From contig PCDL01000001.1 of assembly GCA_002778095.1 (NCBI GenBank), positions 2,046,001-2,110,000 of the forward strand: a stretch of DNA of 64,000 nucleotides, read 5' to 3'. Within the stretch, counting starts at the first letter, position 1, and each line of letters opens with the position of its first letter. Shown here one piece after another: positions 1 through 11,713 of the stretch. A program made the translations under genes and the position numbers. The notes beneath the pieces are model-generated. The model ran no database searches. It saw nothing but the letters and a program-made list of their open reading frames with translations, and had not been told where the DNA came from. Origin of the DNA: Fragosphaeria purpurea (taxonomy: Eukaryota > Ascomycota > Sordariomycetes > Ophiostomatales > Ophiostomataceae).

Positions 1-1
1 G

Positions 2-178
2 CTTATGGCGACCTCCGACACCGATACCGGAGAGGGCTCTCGAGATGAGATTTCGGGACGGAAGAGGAATAGCCAAATCGTGGTAATGAACCGCGGACCT
101 GATCTTTTGAGGATCGCAAACGCGTCCTTCACGAACAGAACTGCCCTGGCGACCCGACGCCGTCACCTCTTGAACTGA
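2..178 (+). CDS. Possible 3' end of a gene cut by the window edge
   Basis: A reading frame open at the left edge runs 58 codons to a TGA at 176-178. Its composition is varied (acidic/Ser-rich, then basic, ending RRRHLLN), unlike low-complexity intergenic DNA. I recognise no domain. If real, the gene lies mostly to the left of the window and is convergent with the minus-strand gene ending at 594. It could equally be a chance open frame. Confidence 0.3.
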   Translation, partial: LMATSDTDTGEGSRDEISGRKRNSQIVVMNRGPDLLRIANASFTNRTALATRRRHLLN

Positions 179-593
179 ATCAAGGTCGCTTCCTCGCAAC
201 CCGCACGCGTCGCGAAATTAATCGTCGCTTCCAATCTCTATCAAAATCTGTCCGCTGTTTCTTCCTGTTTCGATCGAGGAGGAAAGCGAGACGACTGATC
301 GGTCGACGCAAGACGATGTGATGAGGGAAAGGAGTGAAGAACAAAAGGCAAGCCAAGTGTTGGGGAGAAAAGGGAAGAAATAGAAAGACGTCGGTTAGCC
401 TCAAATATTCGCGCTGTTGCCTGAGGCTTACTTTTGATTAGTCATTATTTATATGCGCGGGTAATACATTGTGTGCGCAAGTATCTCGCACCTTCGATTA
501 GCTTATTAATACTTCATACCTTCAATCCGCGATTTTGCACACAAAGCTGACATTACATATGATTTCATCTATGCACAAATGTGGCGCCTACTC
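179..593. other. Intergenic, convergent 3' flanks
   Basis: No supported gene. A minus-strand frame at 180-404 is Arg/Phe-rich and looks like chance. The stretch becomes AT-rich after 420 and probably holds the 3' UTRs of the flanking convergent genes. Confidence 0.4.
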
Positions 594-1244
594 TCACGGA
601 TTTTTTTTTGCTCCTAGATATTTGCACTTTTCGAACGGTGTGACGTTGACGATACCGGCCAACTGGCTCCATCCGAGACTGGACCACAACGTACATTGGT
701 GCTGGTCGGTGTCCTTTGCTAAAGATGGATGGTGTGTTTCTGTCCGTGATGCTTGTTGTTGTAGTTGCGCTTCCCAGATCTTCCAATCTTCTCTGAGGCC
801 CGTGGATGCGTGCTTATCTTTGTCCTGCTGTTCTTCCTTTCCCTTTTGACCGGCTGTTTCTGATGACACCTCGAAGCAGCTGAAGCTCTTCGAGCTCCGG
901 CTGGCCAACGACTTCCGAATCAGCTCCCTTCGTTGCCGCTCTTCTTCTTCATAGGACGATAACTTTCTTCTGTGATTCGTCCGTACTGGGAATGGCTTTT
1001 GTGGTCTCTCTTGCCGACGTTGTCTCCGTCTGCGAAGGGCCAGCAAAAGAATGATGCAGACCGCGGCAAAGACGACGACGCTCGTCACTATGATGAGAGG
1101 AATCCATGGCCGTATCACCACGCCTCTCGCCCGCGAAGACTCTGACGATGATTCTTTTGGTGTTTCGCCTGCGGTGTTCGTGAGGTTTATGAACAAGGAT
1201 CGGTTAAATTCCGTGATAAGCGGTGTTGTTGGTATTGCGGGCAT
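594..1244 (-). CDS. Small single-pass membrane protein, hypothetical
   Basis: Intronless, 216 aa when started at the ATG at 1244 (MPAIPTTPLIT). The frame stays open upstream to 1424, but that extension reads as AT-rich 5' leader. Residues 1-46 are Ser/Thr-rich and carry two N-glycosylation sequons (NRS, NLT). Residues 47-70 form one hydrophobic helix followed at once by an Arg-rich cluster (RRRRQRRQER), so the positive-inside rule puts the C-terminus in the cytosol. There is no signal peptide, which suggests a signal-anchor type III protein. The cytosolic tail is highly charged, with Ser and Gln runs. I recognise no family. The helix plus Arg stop-transfer makes it a better candidate than a random ORF, but the tail (ending KYLGAKKNP) could be misread if an intron is present. 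Confidence 0.45.
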   Translation of the reverse strand: MPAIPTTPLITEFNRSLFINLTNTAGETPKESSSESSRARGVVIRPWIPLIIVTSVVVFAAVCIILLLALRRRRQRRQERPQKPFPVRTNHRRKLSSYEEEERQRRELIRKSLASRSSKSFSCFEVSSETAGQKGKEEQQDKDKHASTGLREDWKIWEAQLQQQASRTETHHPSLAKDTDQHQCTLWSSLGWSQLAGIVNVTPFEKCKYLGAKKNP

Positions 1245-2943
1245 GTTTGCGTTGAAATGGAGATGGTAGATTTTGGAGAAAGAATAGGTAGGCCGTAAAG
1301 TGGAAAAGCACTTAAATAAAGATGAAAATGGATATGGCAACTCGAAAGGGCTTTTTGGTTGCTTTTTGATAACTTTGTGTATCGTATCAATTAACACAAT
1401 AACATTTGGCACTCTCTGTATCAAGCAGACATGACGAGACGGAAAAGAGCCAGATCATTAAGCCTGGACTACGATAGTTGCGCAATGTTTTTTGGGGGGG
1501 AGGGGGCCACACGGTCTCGTGTAGAATCCAACTCTCCATTTCGAGCCAAATGCCAAAATACGAGTTTTGACTCAATATTTCGGAGCTCGTTTTGGTCTTT
1601 GGGCTCAAGTCTGCGTTATATTTAGGAGGTTATACCCCGTGGATATGCCGTTTGTAGAGGCTGTTCAACCTGACAACGTGGCTGTGCCGTCAATCATGTA
1701 AATCGGTCCAATTACAAGGCAGCTGAATGATTTTACGAGCCGACGAGTTGTATGTCGCAACAACAATACGAACCAAGGTAAAAAAAAAAAACCAATACTC
1801 CATAATTGGAGCCTGATGAAGGCTCCTCTTCTACGGGGCTTTTGTTTAGCTTACGCGCAAGTATCATTAGTTGTCACATATAAACAGAATACCGTGCTCT
1901 GTTTTCTGAGTATTGTCATAGAACACACCTGTAAGATGAGTAAAAATCTTGTCTTGCTCACAATCAAAAGAATGCGCAACTTGACGGAGACAATATACCT
2001 ATTGCCAATTTCGTACTTTTGTTTGGTTCTTCTCATGTTGTGGACGGAATATGCAAGTTGGAGCGAGACGCACTACGGGCCACAAGAAAAGGCGGAATCA
2101 CAAAAAAGAAAAGATAGAAATTCAGTAAAAGTCCTGTCTCCGTCCGAGATGTCATCCGTGAATTAGAAGCTCCATTTCTTGTACGCATTAAGGGAACCGC
2201 AGGATAGGCGACTTCTAGAGTATCATCTGGTGTGTGAGAAGGGACTAGATATTAAAATAAATAAAAATAAAAATAAAAAAGTAAAAATAGATAACATACG
2301 ACAATGATTTGTACAATAAAATAAGCGCTGGTACCATATCAATTGCGTCCGTCGGCCTTTCATCATGTAGAACCAGTCAAACGGCCGCGATGACGGCGTT
2401 TGCCGTGCCGGGGCATACTGTCTCCCGTCCGCGATTTGAGTCCGAAGAGGGACTTTAAAACCCGTGTGTGGGTGGCTTGTAAAGACCGCCTTCGGGGTTA
2501 CTGAGCGGGGCTATCGCACTAAATCGCATATCCCCGGCTGAAATAGAGCCGTCGTTTGGGCACAGCCTTACATCGCTCCTCCGTCTTCTCCGTTGTCGCC
2601 GGAAGTCCACCAAATTGTTTGGCCAACGTATGGAAGTTTTTCGGAGGTATCAAATAACATCACCGAAGTTGCCAGGCTTGTCAGTGTTGGCTTTTCTTGT
2701 TGAGAAAACACTCTTGAACGATAAATTTGGATATAAAAGAGCTCGCTTCCTCTTCAAAGACAAAATGAAACGAAAGGGAAATTCTGTCTACAGCAGCAGA
2801 CAAGCAGCAGACTCAAAGATACACATTTGAGCCCTTCTGAACTGATAAAAAAAGAATACCGAAGTATCTTGACCCTCAATAACACTTCTGGGCCGCTACT
2901 TTTTAACTTTTCTTCTTCAGACAAACGCTTTAAGCCAGTTACT
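1245..2943. other. Divergent intergenic region
   Basis: No supported gene in 1.7 kb between divergent genes. It holds an A-run near 1780-1790, an AT-only tract of AAAT/AAAAAT repeats at about 2251-2290, a more GC-rich patch at 2340-2600, and the TATA element of the downstream monooxygenase. A 116-codon frame at 1816-2166 has no recognisable features. Confidence 0.4.
2732..2739 (+). promoter_or_regulatory. TATA box of FAD monooxygenase 1
   Basis: TATAAAAG lies 212 bp upstream of the ATG at 2944. The predicted leader of roughly 180 nt contains CT-rich and CAGCAG-rich stretches common in fungal 5' UTRs. Confidence 0.45.
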
Positions 2944-4188
2944 ATGTCGGCTTCTAACCAAGAAACTGCCATTATTGGTGCTGGCCTTGCCGGCCTTACG
3001 CTTGCCCTTGCGCTTCACCAGCAAGGCATCGCCGCGACTATTTACGAGGCACGCCCGGCTCCCCTCAACATCGGCGGCGCCGTCATGCTGTCGCCCAACG
3101 CCCTGCGCGTGCTGGATGCCCTTGGCCTGTACGAGGCCGTCAAGCCCCAAGGCTACAGCTTCGACAGGCTTGAGTTTCGCGACGACGGGGAACACATTAC
3201 GGAGACCTATGAATTCGGTAGCGTCGCGAAATACGGCTTTCAAGGCTTGCGCATCTATCGTTTCGTGCTCATCGAGGCGCTGGTGGCTGCTCTGCGCGAG
3301 AAGGGCATCAAAATCCACTTTGGTCGCAAGTTCTCGCACGTCGTTACCGAGGCGGCCACGCTTCCCCACGGCAGCAGCGGCGTGACCTTTGCCTTCACCG
3401 ACGGATCGACCGAAACGGCCACCCTGTTGGTGGGCGCGGACGGCATTCACTCGACGGTGCGCAAGCACTTGTACCCGGGGCTGGAGACGCGCTTCTTGGG
3501 CATGGCGGGCATCACGGCGGCGGTGCCGACGGCCCAACTCCGGCTGCCGTCGGACTACTACATCCCCGTGACCATCACCTCGTCGCAGGGCGCCTTTGTC
3601 ATTGCCCCGCAAGAGCCGGATGGGTCGGAAGTGTTGATTGGCAAGCAGCGGCGGGTGCTCGACCACGAGCGCGAGCACTGGGAGCGTGCCTTGGCGGATC
3701 GGGACGAGGCCGTCAAGTTCCTGCAGGCGGACGCGGACAAGTTCCCGGCCATTGTCCAACGCGCCGTCTCGCACATTGATCCCAACAAGGTCAATGTGTG
3801 GCCGTTTTACGCCGTGCCGAAGCTCGAGCGCTGGGCCTCGGAGAGCCGCCGTGTCATTATCCTCGGCGATGCCGCCCATGCCATCCCCCCCTCGGCCGGC
3901 CAGGGCATCAACCAGGCTTTTGAAGACGTGTACATGCTCGCGTTGCTTCTGGGCCGGGCCGCGGAGATCGCCAACCCGCAGGCGGCGCTGACGTTTTGGC
4001 AGACATACCGCCAGGAACGCGTGGACCACGTGCTTGCGCTCAACCATCAGATCGACCTTCGCCGCATGCCGTCGGGCGACGCCGCCTTCACGCAGGGTGC
4101 CGCCCGCGAGGAATTTGATCTGACCTGGCTGTATAAGCCCGACTTCAAAAAGGATGTGGAGGCTTGGATATTCGAGCAGAAGCACTAA
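2944..4188 (+). CDS. Class A FAD-dependent monooxygenase (salicylate hydroxylase-like)
   Basis: Intronless, 414 aa from ATG 2944 (MSASNQETAIIGAG); the frame is open upstream to 2827 but the Rossmann strand fixes the start. Three hallmarks of single-component aromatic hydroxylases are visible: the dinucleotide motif GAGLAG at 12-17, the DG motif (GADGIHSTVRKH) at about 164-174 that binds FAD and NAD(P)H, and the GD motif (ILGDAAHAIPPSAGQGINQAFED) from 306, whose Asp309 contacts the FAD ribose. Length is normal for the salicylate 1-hydroxylase/6-hydroxynicotinate monooxygenase/FAD-binding-3 group. Such enzymes hydroxylate small aromatic rings with O2 and NAD(P)H in the cytosol; the substrate cannot be read from sequence. 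The next gene is 1.9 kb away, so there is no tight cluster. GC-rich third positions fit the other genes here. Confidence 0.88.
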   Translation: MSASNQETAIIGAGLAGLTLALALHQQGIAATIYEARPAPLNIGGAVMLSPNALRVLDALGLYEAVKPQGYSFDRLEFRDDGEHITETYEFGSVAKYGFQGLRIYRFVLIEALVAALREKGIKIHFGRKFSHVVTEAATLPHGSSGVTFAFTDGSTETATLLVGADGIHSTVRKHLYPGLETRFLGMAGITAAVPTAQLRLPSDYYIPVTITSSQGAFVIAPQEPDGSEVLIGKQRRVLDHEREHWERALADRDEAVKFLQADADKFPAIVQRAVSHIDPNKVNVWPFYAVPKLERWASESRRVIILGDAAHAIPPSAGQGINQAFEDVYMLALLLGRAAEIANPQAALTFWQTYRQERVDHVLALNHQIDLRRMPSGDAAFTQGAAREEFDLTWLYKPDFKKDVEAWIFEQKH

Positions 4189-6128
4189 ACGAGCTTTGGG
4201 TGGCTGAAATTGCTTGTATTGATGTTGGAAGTCGAGATTTAGACCTGTCAATGGTACTTTGTATGTCCGTAAAGTATTCTATAGCTGAAATTGGAAAACT
4301 GGACTTGCAATCGAGGCATAAGCGGAGCGTAGTGAACTGTTTGCGTAGTCCAGCCCTCTAGGACGTATTATGATTCTCTGTGATGTTGATCTCCTATTTC
4401 TACGTCAAAGAATCCCCAATTGAATTTTAGCAAAGCCAGAATCAAACAGCCGATTGCAGCAGATAGGTTCTTCTTGCTAACGATCCTGTTGTAGTCTACT
4501 CGTAGTAGCACATTACGGTAGAACGAAACAGCAGAATGAGGTCCAAGTCCTCGCGTAGCGAGTGCTTCTGCAAACGCCTAATGACTTAAGGTCCCGGCAG
4601 GGAGGTGGTTCGGTCCCGAAAGATGGTTAAAATATCCGAATTCTAGGAAAAATTTGGTTCACGACCTCCTAAGATCTGCGTCGTGTGTGATATGCGCATC
4701 CGTGCACGGATTTTCGTTATTCGTGGTGGAGAATGTGGCTATGAGATATGAATAAAAGGAAGATTCTAAGCACTGGACGTCACAGGGCGATTTCTCGAAA
4801 AAGCAAACCTAAGAAAATATCTCTGAAGAGACCTCACGGCATGTACCGCCTTGGAAATAAATACGTATACTGTTACTTTTAATGACCATGTTCTTAGACT
4901 CAGTTCTGCTACGTATGCTTTTTTTACATCCAAAAAATGAACGTAGAACAAAAATATAAAGTCCGTAATGGCAAAAAGGTATGGAAATGCATCACAGCCT
5001 CAAAACTACTGCTAAGACGAGCCTGCTCCATGGCATACTTTTTTTTTTGGTAATGCTGAAGACCTTGGGCTACAGTCGTTTGAACATCAGCTGGGCATGG
5101 TTGTCGGCTTGTTGTGTTAGAAACATGGTTCGGTTAGGAATAGGGGGTGGACTGTCAACTTTATGCGTTTCATCACAACCAACAAAAAAAAAGGTACCAA
5201 GAATGCTGTTAACTCTTCCATACATTTTGCAAAACACGGCAAGGAGGTTAATAACGAGCCTTTCCTAAAAATTGGAGTCTTTTGGTTTTTCTCGCTTTTC
5301 GGATGTAACCTCGTGGCTTGGACGGAGGCAACCGTACCCGTCATTCGGGAAAGACACTGTCGTGAAAGCATTCGTTAGACAGCCCTACGCATATTAAGTC
5401 GCAAACATTTGCTGCCGCCTCTCAATTGAGCTGTTTCATATTGCGCTCCAGCAAACATCTTGTAGTTTAGACGCCTTTGCATTTTTCATCCTGTTCGCCC
5501 TCATTTCTTGCATTTACTCTTTGCTTTTCAGCAATAGGAACCACCTCGTCAGGTCAGAGCCTGCGATAAATAACTGAGCATCAGAAACTTTTAAGATCAG
5601 AAGTGTTTTGGGCGAAATAGACGAGAAATCAGCGTGCACTTGAGGAGGTCGAAGGGGGTCTGTGGCTTGTCGTAGAGTCGTTTGAAAAGACCGTTCTTGT
5701 ACCAGTTCCCCGGTTGACGGTTGTCGTGGTTCCGCTTGGTTACTTTTTTTTTGCATCTCTCCCCGTCACTAGACGTTGAGCCACCAACCATCAGTTTTGA
5801 TTTATGCGGTTCGTCCGTTCCCCGATTTATGCGATACGGCCGAGTTGGTATGGGCATGGGTATGTTTGCGTGTAAGAGAAACAGTGGTAAAAGGGGATTG
5901 GGACATGCTCCCATCTTTGCCTTCTTATTTGTATATTCTTTGATTTGTGGCTTGGTATCTTCGCTTCTTTTTCTTTTTTGTTCTCACCTTTTGATTACCG
6001 CCGTGCGTCTTTTATTTTTCTAGATTTTCAGAAGCAATACATCGTGAGGGCCATACAACCGTCTTCTCTCTTTCTTCGTATGTCTATTGCTCGCTATCGA
6101 TGGGGCCACGGGACGACCTTCGCACACA
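4189..6128. other. Intergenic region
   Basis: No supported gene in 1.9 kb. It contains a T-run at 5039-5048, an A-run at 5182-5192, and CT-rich sequence before the next ATG (5930-6080). Short frames on both strands lack signal peptides, domains or intron continuations. Confidence 0.4.
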
Positions 6129-7572
6129 ATGAGGCCATCTACAACAGCTTTCCTGTCTTTGGTCTCCGGGGCCCTCGCGATATTTAGGAGGGACGGCCTC
6201 TCGACGACTTCAGACGTCACGGTATCGACAATATGGATTGTGCCAAGCGCCAAAGAGGAGGCTTTCAACACGACGCTGGTCTTCGGTCAGTCGATAGACG
6301 TTGTTTGGGCCAGTGGTGTCAGCAATGACACCGCCGACCTCTGGGTGGCAGCGTTCGACTACGACGACGGCGACAGCTTTGCACAGCTCCTGACGAGTAC
6401 GTTTGCATCTCACAATTTTGGCTACATTTTTTGTGGTCTTGATATGTAGCACAGTAAAACAGTCCGCTAACGCTTTGACAGAAGAAATCGACTTGTCAAC
6501 TGGCGGTAGCTTCAACTGGACCGTGAACATCCCCGAACCGCAGCTCGACGCCACGCCCCATTACGTTCTGACCTTCAAAACAGCGCGAGCAGACTTTCAG
6601 TTTGACCCCACCGATCCCGGTCTACCCAGTCCCGGCATCTCTGTCGTGTCCAGCGACTTTTACGATGACGATGGTGGTGATGACGGCGACGACGGCGGCG
6701 ACGATACGAGTGGCGACGACGGACTCGACGATACCGGTGATGACGATGGCGGAAACGCCGGCAGCGGCACGGGCGACTTCCAGGTAACCACCAACGCTAC
6801 CTGCGGCGGCACCCTCACCTGCATCGGCTCCACGTTTGGCAACTGCTGCTCGCAGCACAATTTCTGCGGATCGACGTCGGACTACTGCGGCGACGGGTGT
6901 CTGCCGGCGTTTGGGTCCTGCGGCGCGGCAGCTGTAGTGACCACCACGGCCACGGGTTCTGATCCCACATCCACACCCACATCCACGTCCACACCAGGCG
7001 CAAACGGCCACCGTCCGTCCTCCAATGGTGGCAGCACCCTCAGCGTAGCCGCCAGCGCAGGCATCGCCACGGCCGTGAGCGTGTCCGTGGTGGGCATGAG
7101 CCTGTTAGGCTTTTTCTGGATCCGTCGCTACCGCCAACTGAGGCAACGTGGGAAGACCGCCAGCGACTATGCCGGCAGCAGTAGTAGCGGCAGCAGCGGC
7201 AGTCCCGTGTACAGCGGGCGTGCATACCCCCCGCGGCCGTACCTGATGCTTGAAACGGGGCGCAATCCGTCCATCTCTTCGTCTCACTTTTCGGTCGGCA
7301 GAGGCGGCGGCGGTGGGATGCCGCCATCAACACCGGGCAAATCCATTTATGCGAGCCCTGTCGAGATGCGTACAAGTGCACCGCCCATGGCTTCTGCGAT
7401 GGCGTTGTCGGCGACCACCACACCGCATCCAGGCACGGAAGCGTTCATACCGTCGCGTCCGCCGCCCCCGGTGCCTCGGTCGGTATTTGAGATGGAAGGC
7501 AGCGAGGGTCCGTACCGCTATGGACAGTCGCCGCCGGCAGAGCTGGATGGCGGCATGTACGATAAGATTTAA
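6129..7572 (+). CDS. Cell-surface protein with CBM18 chitin-binding domain and one TM helix
   Basis: Two exons, 6129-6396 and 6482-7572. The 85-bp intron has donor GTACGT, branch CTAAC and acceptor ACAG, and phases match, giving 452 aa. Residues 1-17 are a signal peptide. Residues about 24-140 form a beta-rich, N-glycosylated (NTT, NDT, NWT) extracellular module resembling Ser/Thr-rich GPI/Kre9-type domains. Residues 151-181 are an Asp/Gly run. A hevein-type chitin-binding domain (CBM18) covers about 197-236 with eight cysteines in the expected order (C197, C203, C211-C212, C218, C225, C229, C236). A Ser/Thr/Pro linker follows, then one TM helix at about 279-303 and a 150-residue Gly/Ser/Pro-rich cytosolic tail starting RRYRQLRQR. 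The layout resembles a wall sensor touching chitin outside and signalling inside. Its function is inferred only; the tail has no kinase or other domain. Confidence 0.82.
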
Positions 7573-8980
7573 GCTTCTGAATCTGCATGGCGTTCTATGT
7601 TGAGACCATGTATACTACTTTTAGAACGTGGAATCTTTTTTTATTTAGCATGAAAGTTATTGCACTATCATATGAAAGCAGCATCTCGCTGTCTGGTTCC
7701 GGATTCATTATCTTCACTGTCTTTACATGAACATGAAGAACGGTTAACGAAAGCTTGATTTTTGAGAGAAAAAGAAGTTTCAGACCAACGGGACAAAACC
7801 AACCTGACCAGCGACAAAATCAAACGGGTTTTTTTCTCGGTACTGTACTCCGTACACAAGAAGTCTACGAGGTAGGAGTCCCGTATTCGGTCGCCCCCAA
7901 TAAGCGAAATTATGTTCGTGTCGCGCCAAAGTAGCACACAATCCTGCAACAAAGACGCCAACAAAGTAGTCTCCCCATGCGCCTCGTTGAAAAGCAAGAA
8001 AACGCCTCGAGAACATAAATACGGGGTGGCGGAGGCTGTATTTACCTTATATTGTGGGGCTGCTATACTTTAGTATTTAAAAGCTTATTATCGTAGGTAC
8101 TGTAGGTTAATCAACAAAGGACCTTGTGGCTCAGCCAGATGCCTAGAGGTAATGGTCGTACGTCGTAGTTACGGGAGCTGAGCAGTCCTGTTGGAGGATT
8201 GATCAAAACGCAAACAAGCTCACGAGAAGTAGAAAAAGTCCGTAGGTCGTGCTACCGATGTCATTTAATCACAATCGAGGCGTCGCTGCTTTGATGAGTC
8301 TCGCGTTGTTTTCCTCATTTGATCCATTCTTGTTTACTTTAGTGGACCCACGTCGCCATGCGTTCTGCCTCACTGGACAGACTAGGAGGCGTGCGTGCAG
8401 CAGCTGGTGGACCATTGATATTTGAGGTGAGCTGGGAAACACATTTTTAGTACTACAAATCACGACGTGGACGTGGAAGAAACAAGGCATGAGGAAAGAC
8501 ACAACGTGACGAAGAAAAGCAAGTCCTACCACGCCCACTGTTTCGCGAAGTGTTGAACGCTTGTGAGCTTGGGCTTTGTCAAAGTAAAGAGTATTTCTTC
8601 GTACGGATCCACCTACACGAATAGAGTGTATGGAATTATGGGGAACACAAAATAGAAAGGCGTAAGGGGGAGGCGAGAATGCCTTCAGCCGCATTTTCAG
8701 CCTCATGGTCTTGGCTTGGTCTGCCTCGCGAGCCTCTGTTCTAGGCCAGTCGTTCATCCAATAATTAAGCATGGAGAATATACGATACATTTTTTTAAGG
8801 TCCGTTCTTGTCCTTGTAAACCGAGAAAACACCCATTAAAGCGGCGATTTTTTTTTCTTTTTTTTCTTCTATTTTTCTTCCTTTCTTTTTTTTTCTTAAA
8901 GGTTTGATTGTAGCCTTCACGAAGATTATATCTCCTCTCCGTTGTCATTGTTGTTCAGTTCCGGCACGCATTACTTGAAT
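7573..8980. other. Intergenic region with pyrimidine-rich promoter tract
   Basis: No supported gene in 1.4 kb. The last 130 bp before the next ATG hold an almost pure T/C tract (about 8849-8899), a common fungal core-promoter feature. Minus-strand frames at 7668-8016 and 8269-8832 look like chance. Confidence 0.4.
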
Positions 8981-10055
8981 ATGGCGAGCAACACTTACGC
9001 TTCGCCCGTCAACGGCGACAGTGGCACGCCCGGGGCCTATCCCGTCTTTGCGATGCCCGCCGGTGTTATGGTTGCCCGCGGCTTTCAACTCTTCCTTGCC
9101 TTGGTCATCATGGTCCTGTCGGGCTTGCTGATGCACGGTTACGTTTTGTCCGCCATCGCGTACGCTCTGGTTTGCGTAAGTTTGCTTCGTTTTCTCGCCT
9201 CGGCCCGACCCTACGCCAGCTAATCAAAACCATCCCAGGGTCTGTTTACCTTCATCGTCGCCCTATACGCCATTTTGTCCGAGAAAGTACCGGCCTGTCG
9301 CGCTGGCTACAACTACTGGGCGGTCCTGTCACTCGACATGTTCATGGCCATATTCTGGCTGGCATCCATGGGCGCCGTCGCTGCTTTGCGCGCCACCTTC
9401 CGGTACACGACTCATGCGACTTGCTACGACAATGGCAACGCCTTGAACGCCGACACCTGCATTACCTATAAGCGCGACGTCCGCACTGGCGCCGTCCTCG
9501 CCAAGCGTGATGCCGTGGCCGGCAGTGGCGCCCTTGCCGAGATGAGTGCCATTGCCGGCCTGTCGGCACTTGAAATGTGCACCTTGTCCCCAGTCTTCAT
9601 GCTTTTCATTTTAATTTTATTTTTTATTTTTTTTTAAACTTGCTCACCATAAGCATAGGCTTCTGTTCATCGCTTCGTTCGCTTATCTCGCGCATCAGCT
9701 GCGCATGCATTCCCGGAACCAGAATGGGGGCGTGGCTAGCAATGACGCGGCCGTCGTCGAGATGAAGGGACAGGTCCAGCCTGAGGTCCAGCCCGTAGTC
9801 GACCCAACGCAGGCGTACGGCAATGCCCCGGTCGACTATGGGTACCAGCCACAGCCGTACGGAGCCGGACCGGGTCAGCCGCAGGCTTCCCCATACGGAT
9901 ACCCACAACAAAGCCGTACAAATACACCCGCTGTCCCAGTGCCTTCGGCATATGCGTATCCACCTCAGAGCCAGACGCCCGAGCCTTTGGCATATCAACC
10001 AGCAACCGTGGGACAAGTGCCGCCGCAAAACTACTACCAGTATCCCCAGCAATAA
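8981..10055 (+). CDS. Four-TM MARVEL-like membrane protein with Pro/Gln/Tyr-rich tail
   Basis: Three exons: 8981-9175, 9239-9576, 9659-10055 (introns GTAAGT...CCCAG and GTGCAC...CATAG, in phase), 309 aa. The second join was chosen because it restores a fourth hydrophobic helix (EMLLFIASFAYLAHQL). TM segments lie near 34-51, 56-78, 91-116 and 167-190, with a short N-terminus inside. The loop before TM4 has a Cys pair and basic residues (YKRDVR, AKRDAV). This four-helix layout matches fungal MARVEL-domain proteins (Nce102/Fhn1-like and relatives), which sit in plasma-membrane microdomains. The 115-residue C-terminal tail is rich in Pro, Gln and Tyr (PQPYGAGPGQPQ), probably disordered and cytosolic. 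The family call rests on topology; I cannot assign a specific orthologue. Confidence 0.75.
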
Positions 10056-11713
10056 CGCGTAACGGCCTACCCGCAATCTGATAATACGCGGAACCAACAA
10101 AAAAAACCCATTTAGACCATAGATTATCAGCACTATTAATGACACTACCTGAGCCTGATATGTGCTCAATGTGTATCACATATACCCAATGGCCAGTGCC
10201 ATCGTCCACGTTCCTCGGGGGAGCAGAGAAGATGTGTACCGGGGAGAATTGTATTCCATTTCAAACCTTACTACTGCCACGCTGGCTTGCTACGCAACTT
10301 GACAATCGAAGCTTGTTAATCGCATTTTTTTTATTCAATTTTTGGCTGAGCTTTTAAGACACTGTAATATGAAGCGGCCTTATCTGATGAATCATCAGGC
10401 ATTTTCCCGCGGAAACTTTCCTCCTTATATATTTTTCTCTTATATTTTATCATTACTAATTTCTTTGTCCCCCTGAAAGAAGGACTGCGTGCTTAAGCTT
10501 TGACGACATTTTGATGTCGATGGCGCGATGACGGCGCTACCTTAGGGTCGCCAAGGGCCCCGGCGAAGCTTGGGGTTGTCTGCTTCCGATGCCCTCAACG
10601 AACGCCGCTGCGGGTCGGCTCTAGCTCCGTGGAGAGAAAAAGGCGTGATATCGGCGTAGGACCGGGTCTCCGGGTTATTCGTTGGGCTATGCCGCGCGTA
10701 CTTTGTATATTGACTCGGTCGACGGAATCGAGCTGGCGGCGAGGCGCTTGCGCTTTTCCGCCTGCACGACTACACCTAGCCCCATCACCGCATCGTACCC
10801 ATGTAATGACGCGATTATTTGCGTTCTGCGACTTGCTTGGAATGGGAATGGCGGGTTTCTGTTGAGCAGGCTACAACGCCGTTTTACGGAGTCGTCCTCT
10901 ATCCTACAACTGCTTTTTGGCCTGGTTCCGCAAACTTGCCAATATCAGCCTTATTCAATATCGTGCCGAACTTGCTTAGGAGCTGTTTGTCCATTGCCTT
11001 TACCAGCTTGATACAGGCGATTCCAGTCAAGCATCATCGCTACGGCGCCACGCGGTTAGGTCGGCACATAGTCCAATTTGGCGACATTCGGTCTTAAAAT
11101 GGCGTCTTCTGCCTTTATCAAAGGGAAGCCTTCCCATGACTCGTCAACCACTTGTACTGAAGCCGTGTCGTGATAGTTCCGGTGGCTTTTCTGGTAGTCC
11201 ACGCCGACTTTTACATGAACACAGGAGTCTATCCCGGGAAATCGACCCCGTTAAAATGATCTTTTGTGGCGTGCATAGCGTCAACGCCTCACCCGAATTC
11301 TTGGGTTCAATTCTAAGCCAAATGAAGCAACGCCGAAGCCAAAAAAATAAAAAAAAAAATTGTGGTGTATGTGTTTTGCCATATTGTTGTTGTTGCGGCG
11401 TTTGAACCGGTGAGAGACATCCGGGGCCAAAGGAACAGGAATGCAAATATGTAGTGAAACCGCCGCTTCAAGCGCAAATTCAAGCGAGCGTGCTTTTTTC
11501 TTGAAAGTATAACGTTTGAAAGAGTTCGACGACACTGTATTTTTTAAGGCAAGTAGGAATTAAGGTGTATAACCGAATAAATGCTGAGTAGTCATAGCTG
11601 GTTATTGTTGTTCTTCTTTCTAAACCTTTGATTTTCCGTTTCTTTTCATGCAACCCTTTTAATGTCCATTGCTTCTTGATTTTTTACTCCCAGGTTTGAT
11701 GATGTCTTCCTTT
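10056..11713. other. Intergenic region with an unexplained GC-rich island
   Basis: No gene I can support. About 10500-10830 and its continuation to 11090 are GC-rich and carry overlapping open frames (10629-10865, 10682-11011, 10819-11097) in all three plus frames; none shows a domain, so a decayed gene is possible. A short A-rich stretch lies at 11341-11360. The right end is the 3' flank of the MFS gene. Confidence 0.35.

Noticed and set aside
2917..4251. 444-codon minus-strand frame opposite FAD monooxygenase 1
   Set aside because: Antisense shadow of a GC-rich gene; Arg/His/Gly-rich with no domain.
11304..11312. GTTCAATTC resembling a tRNA B box
   Set aside because: No A box at the right distance, the T stem pairs poorly and no acceptor stem can be drawn.
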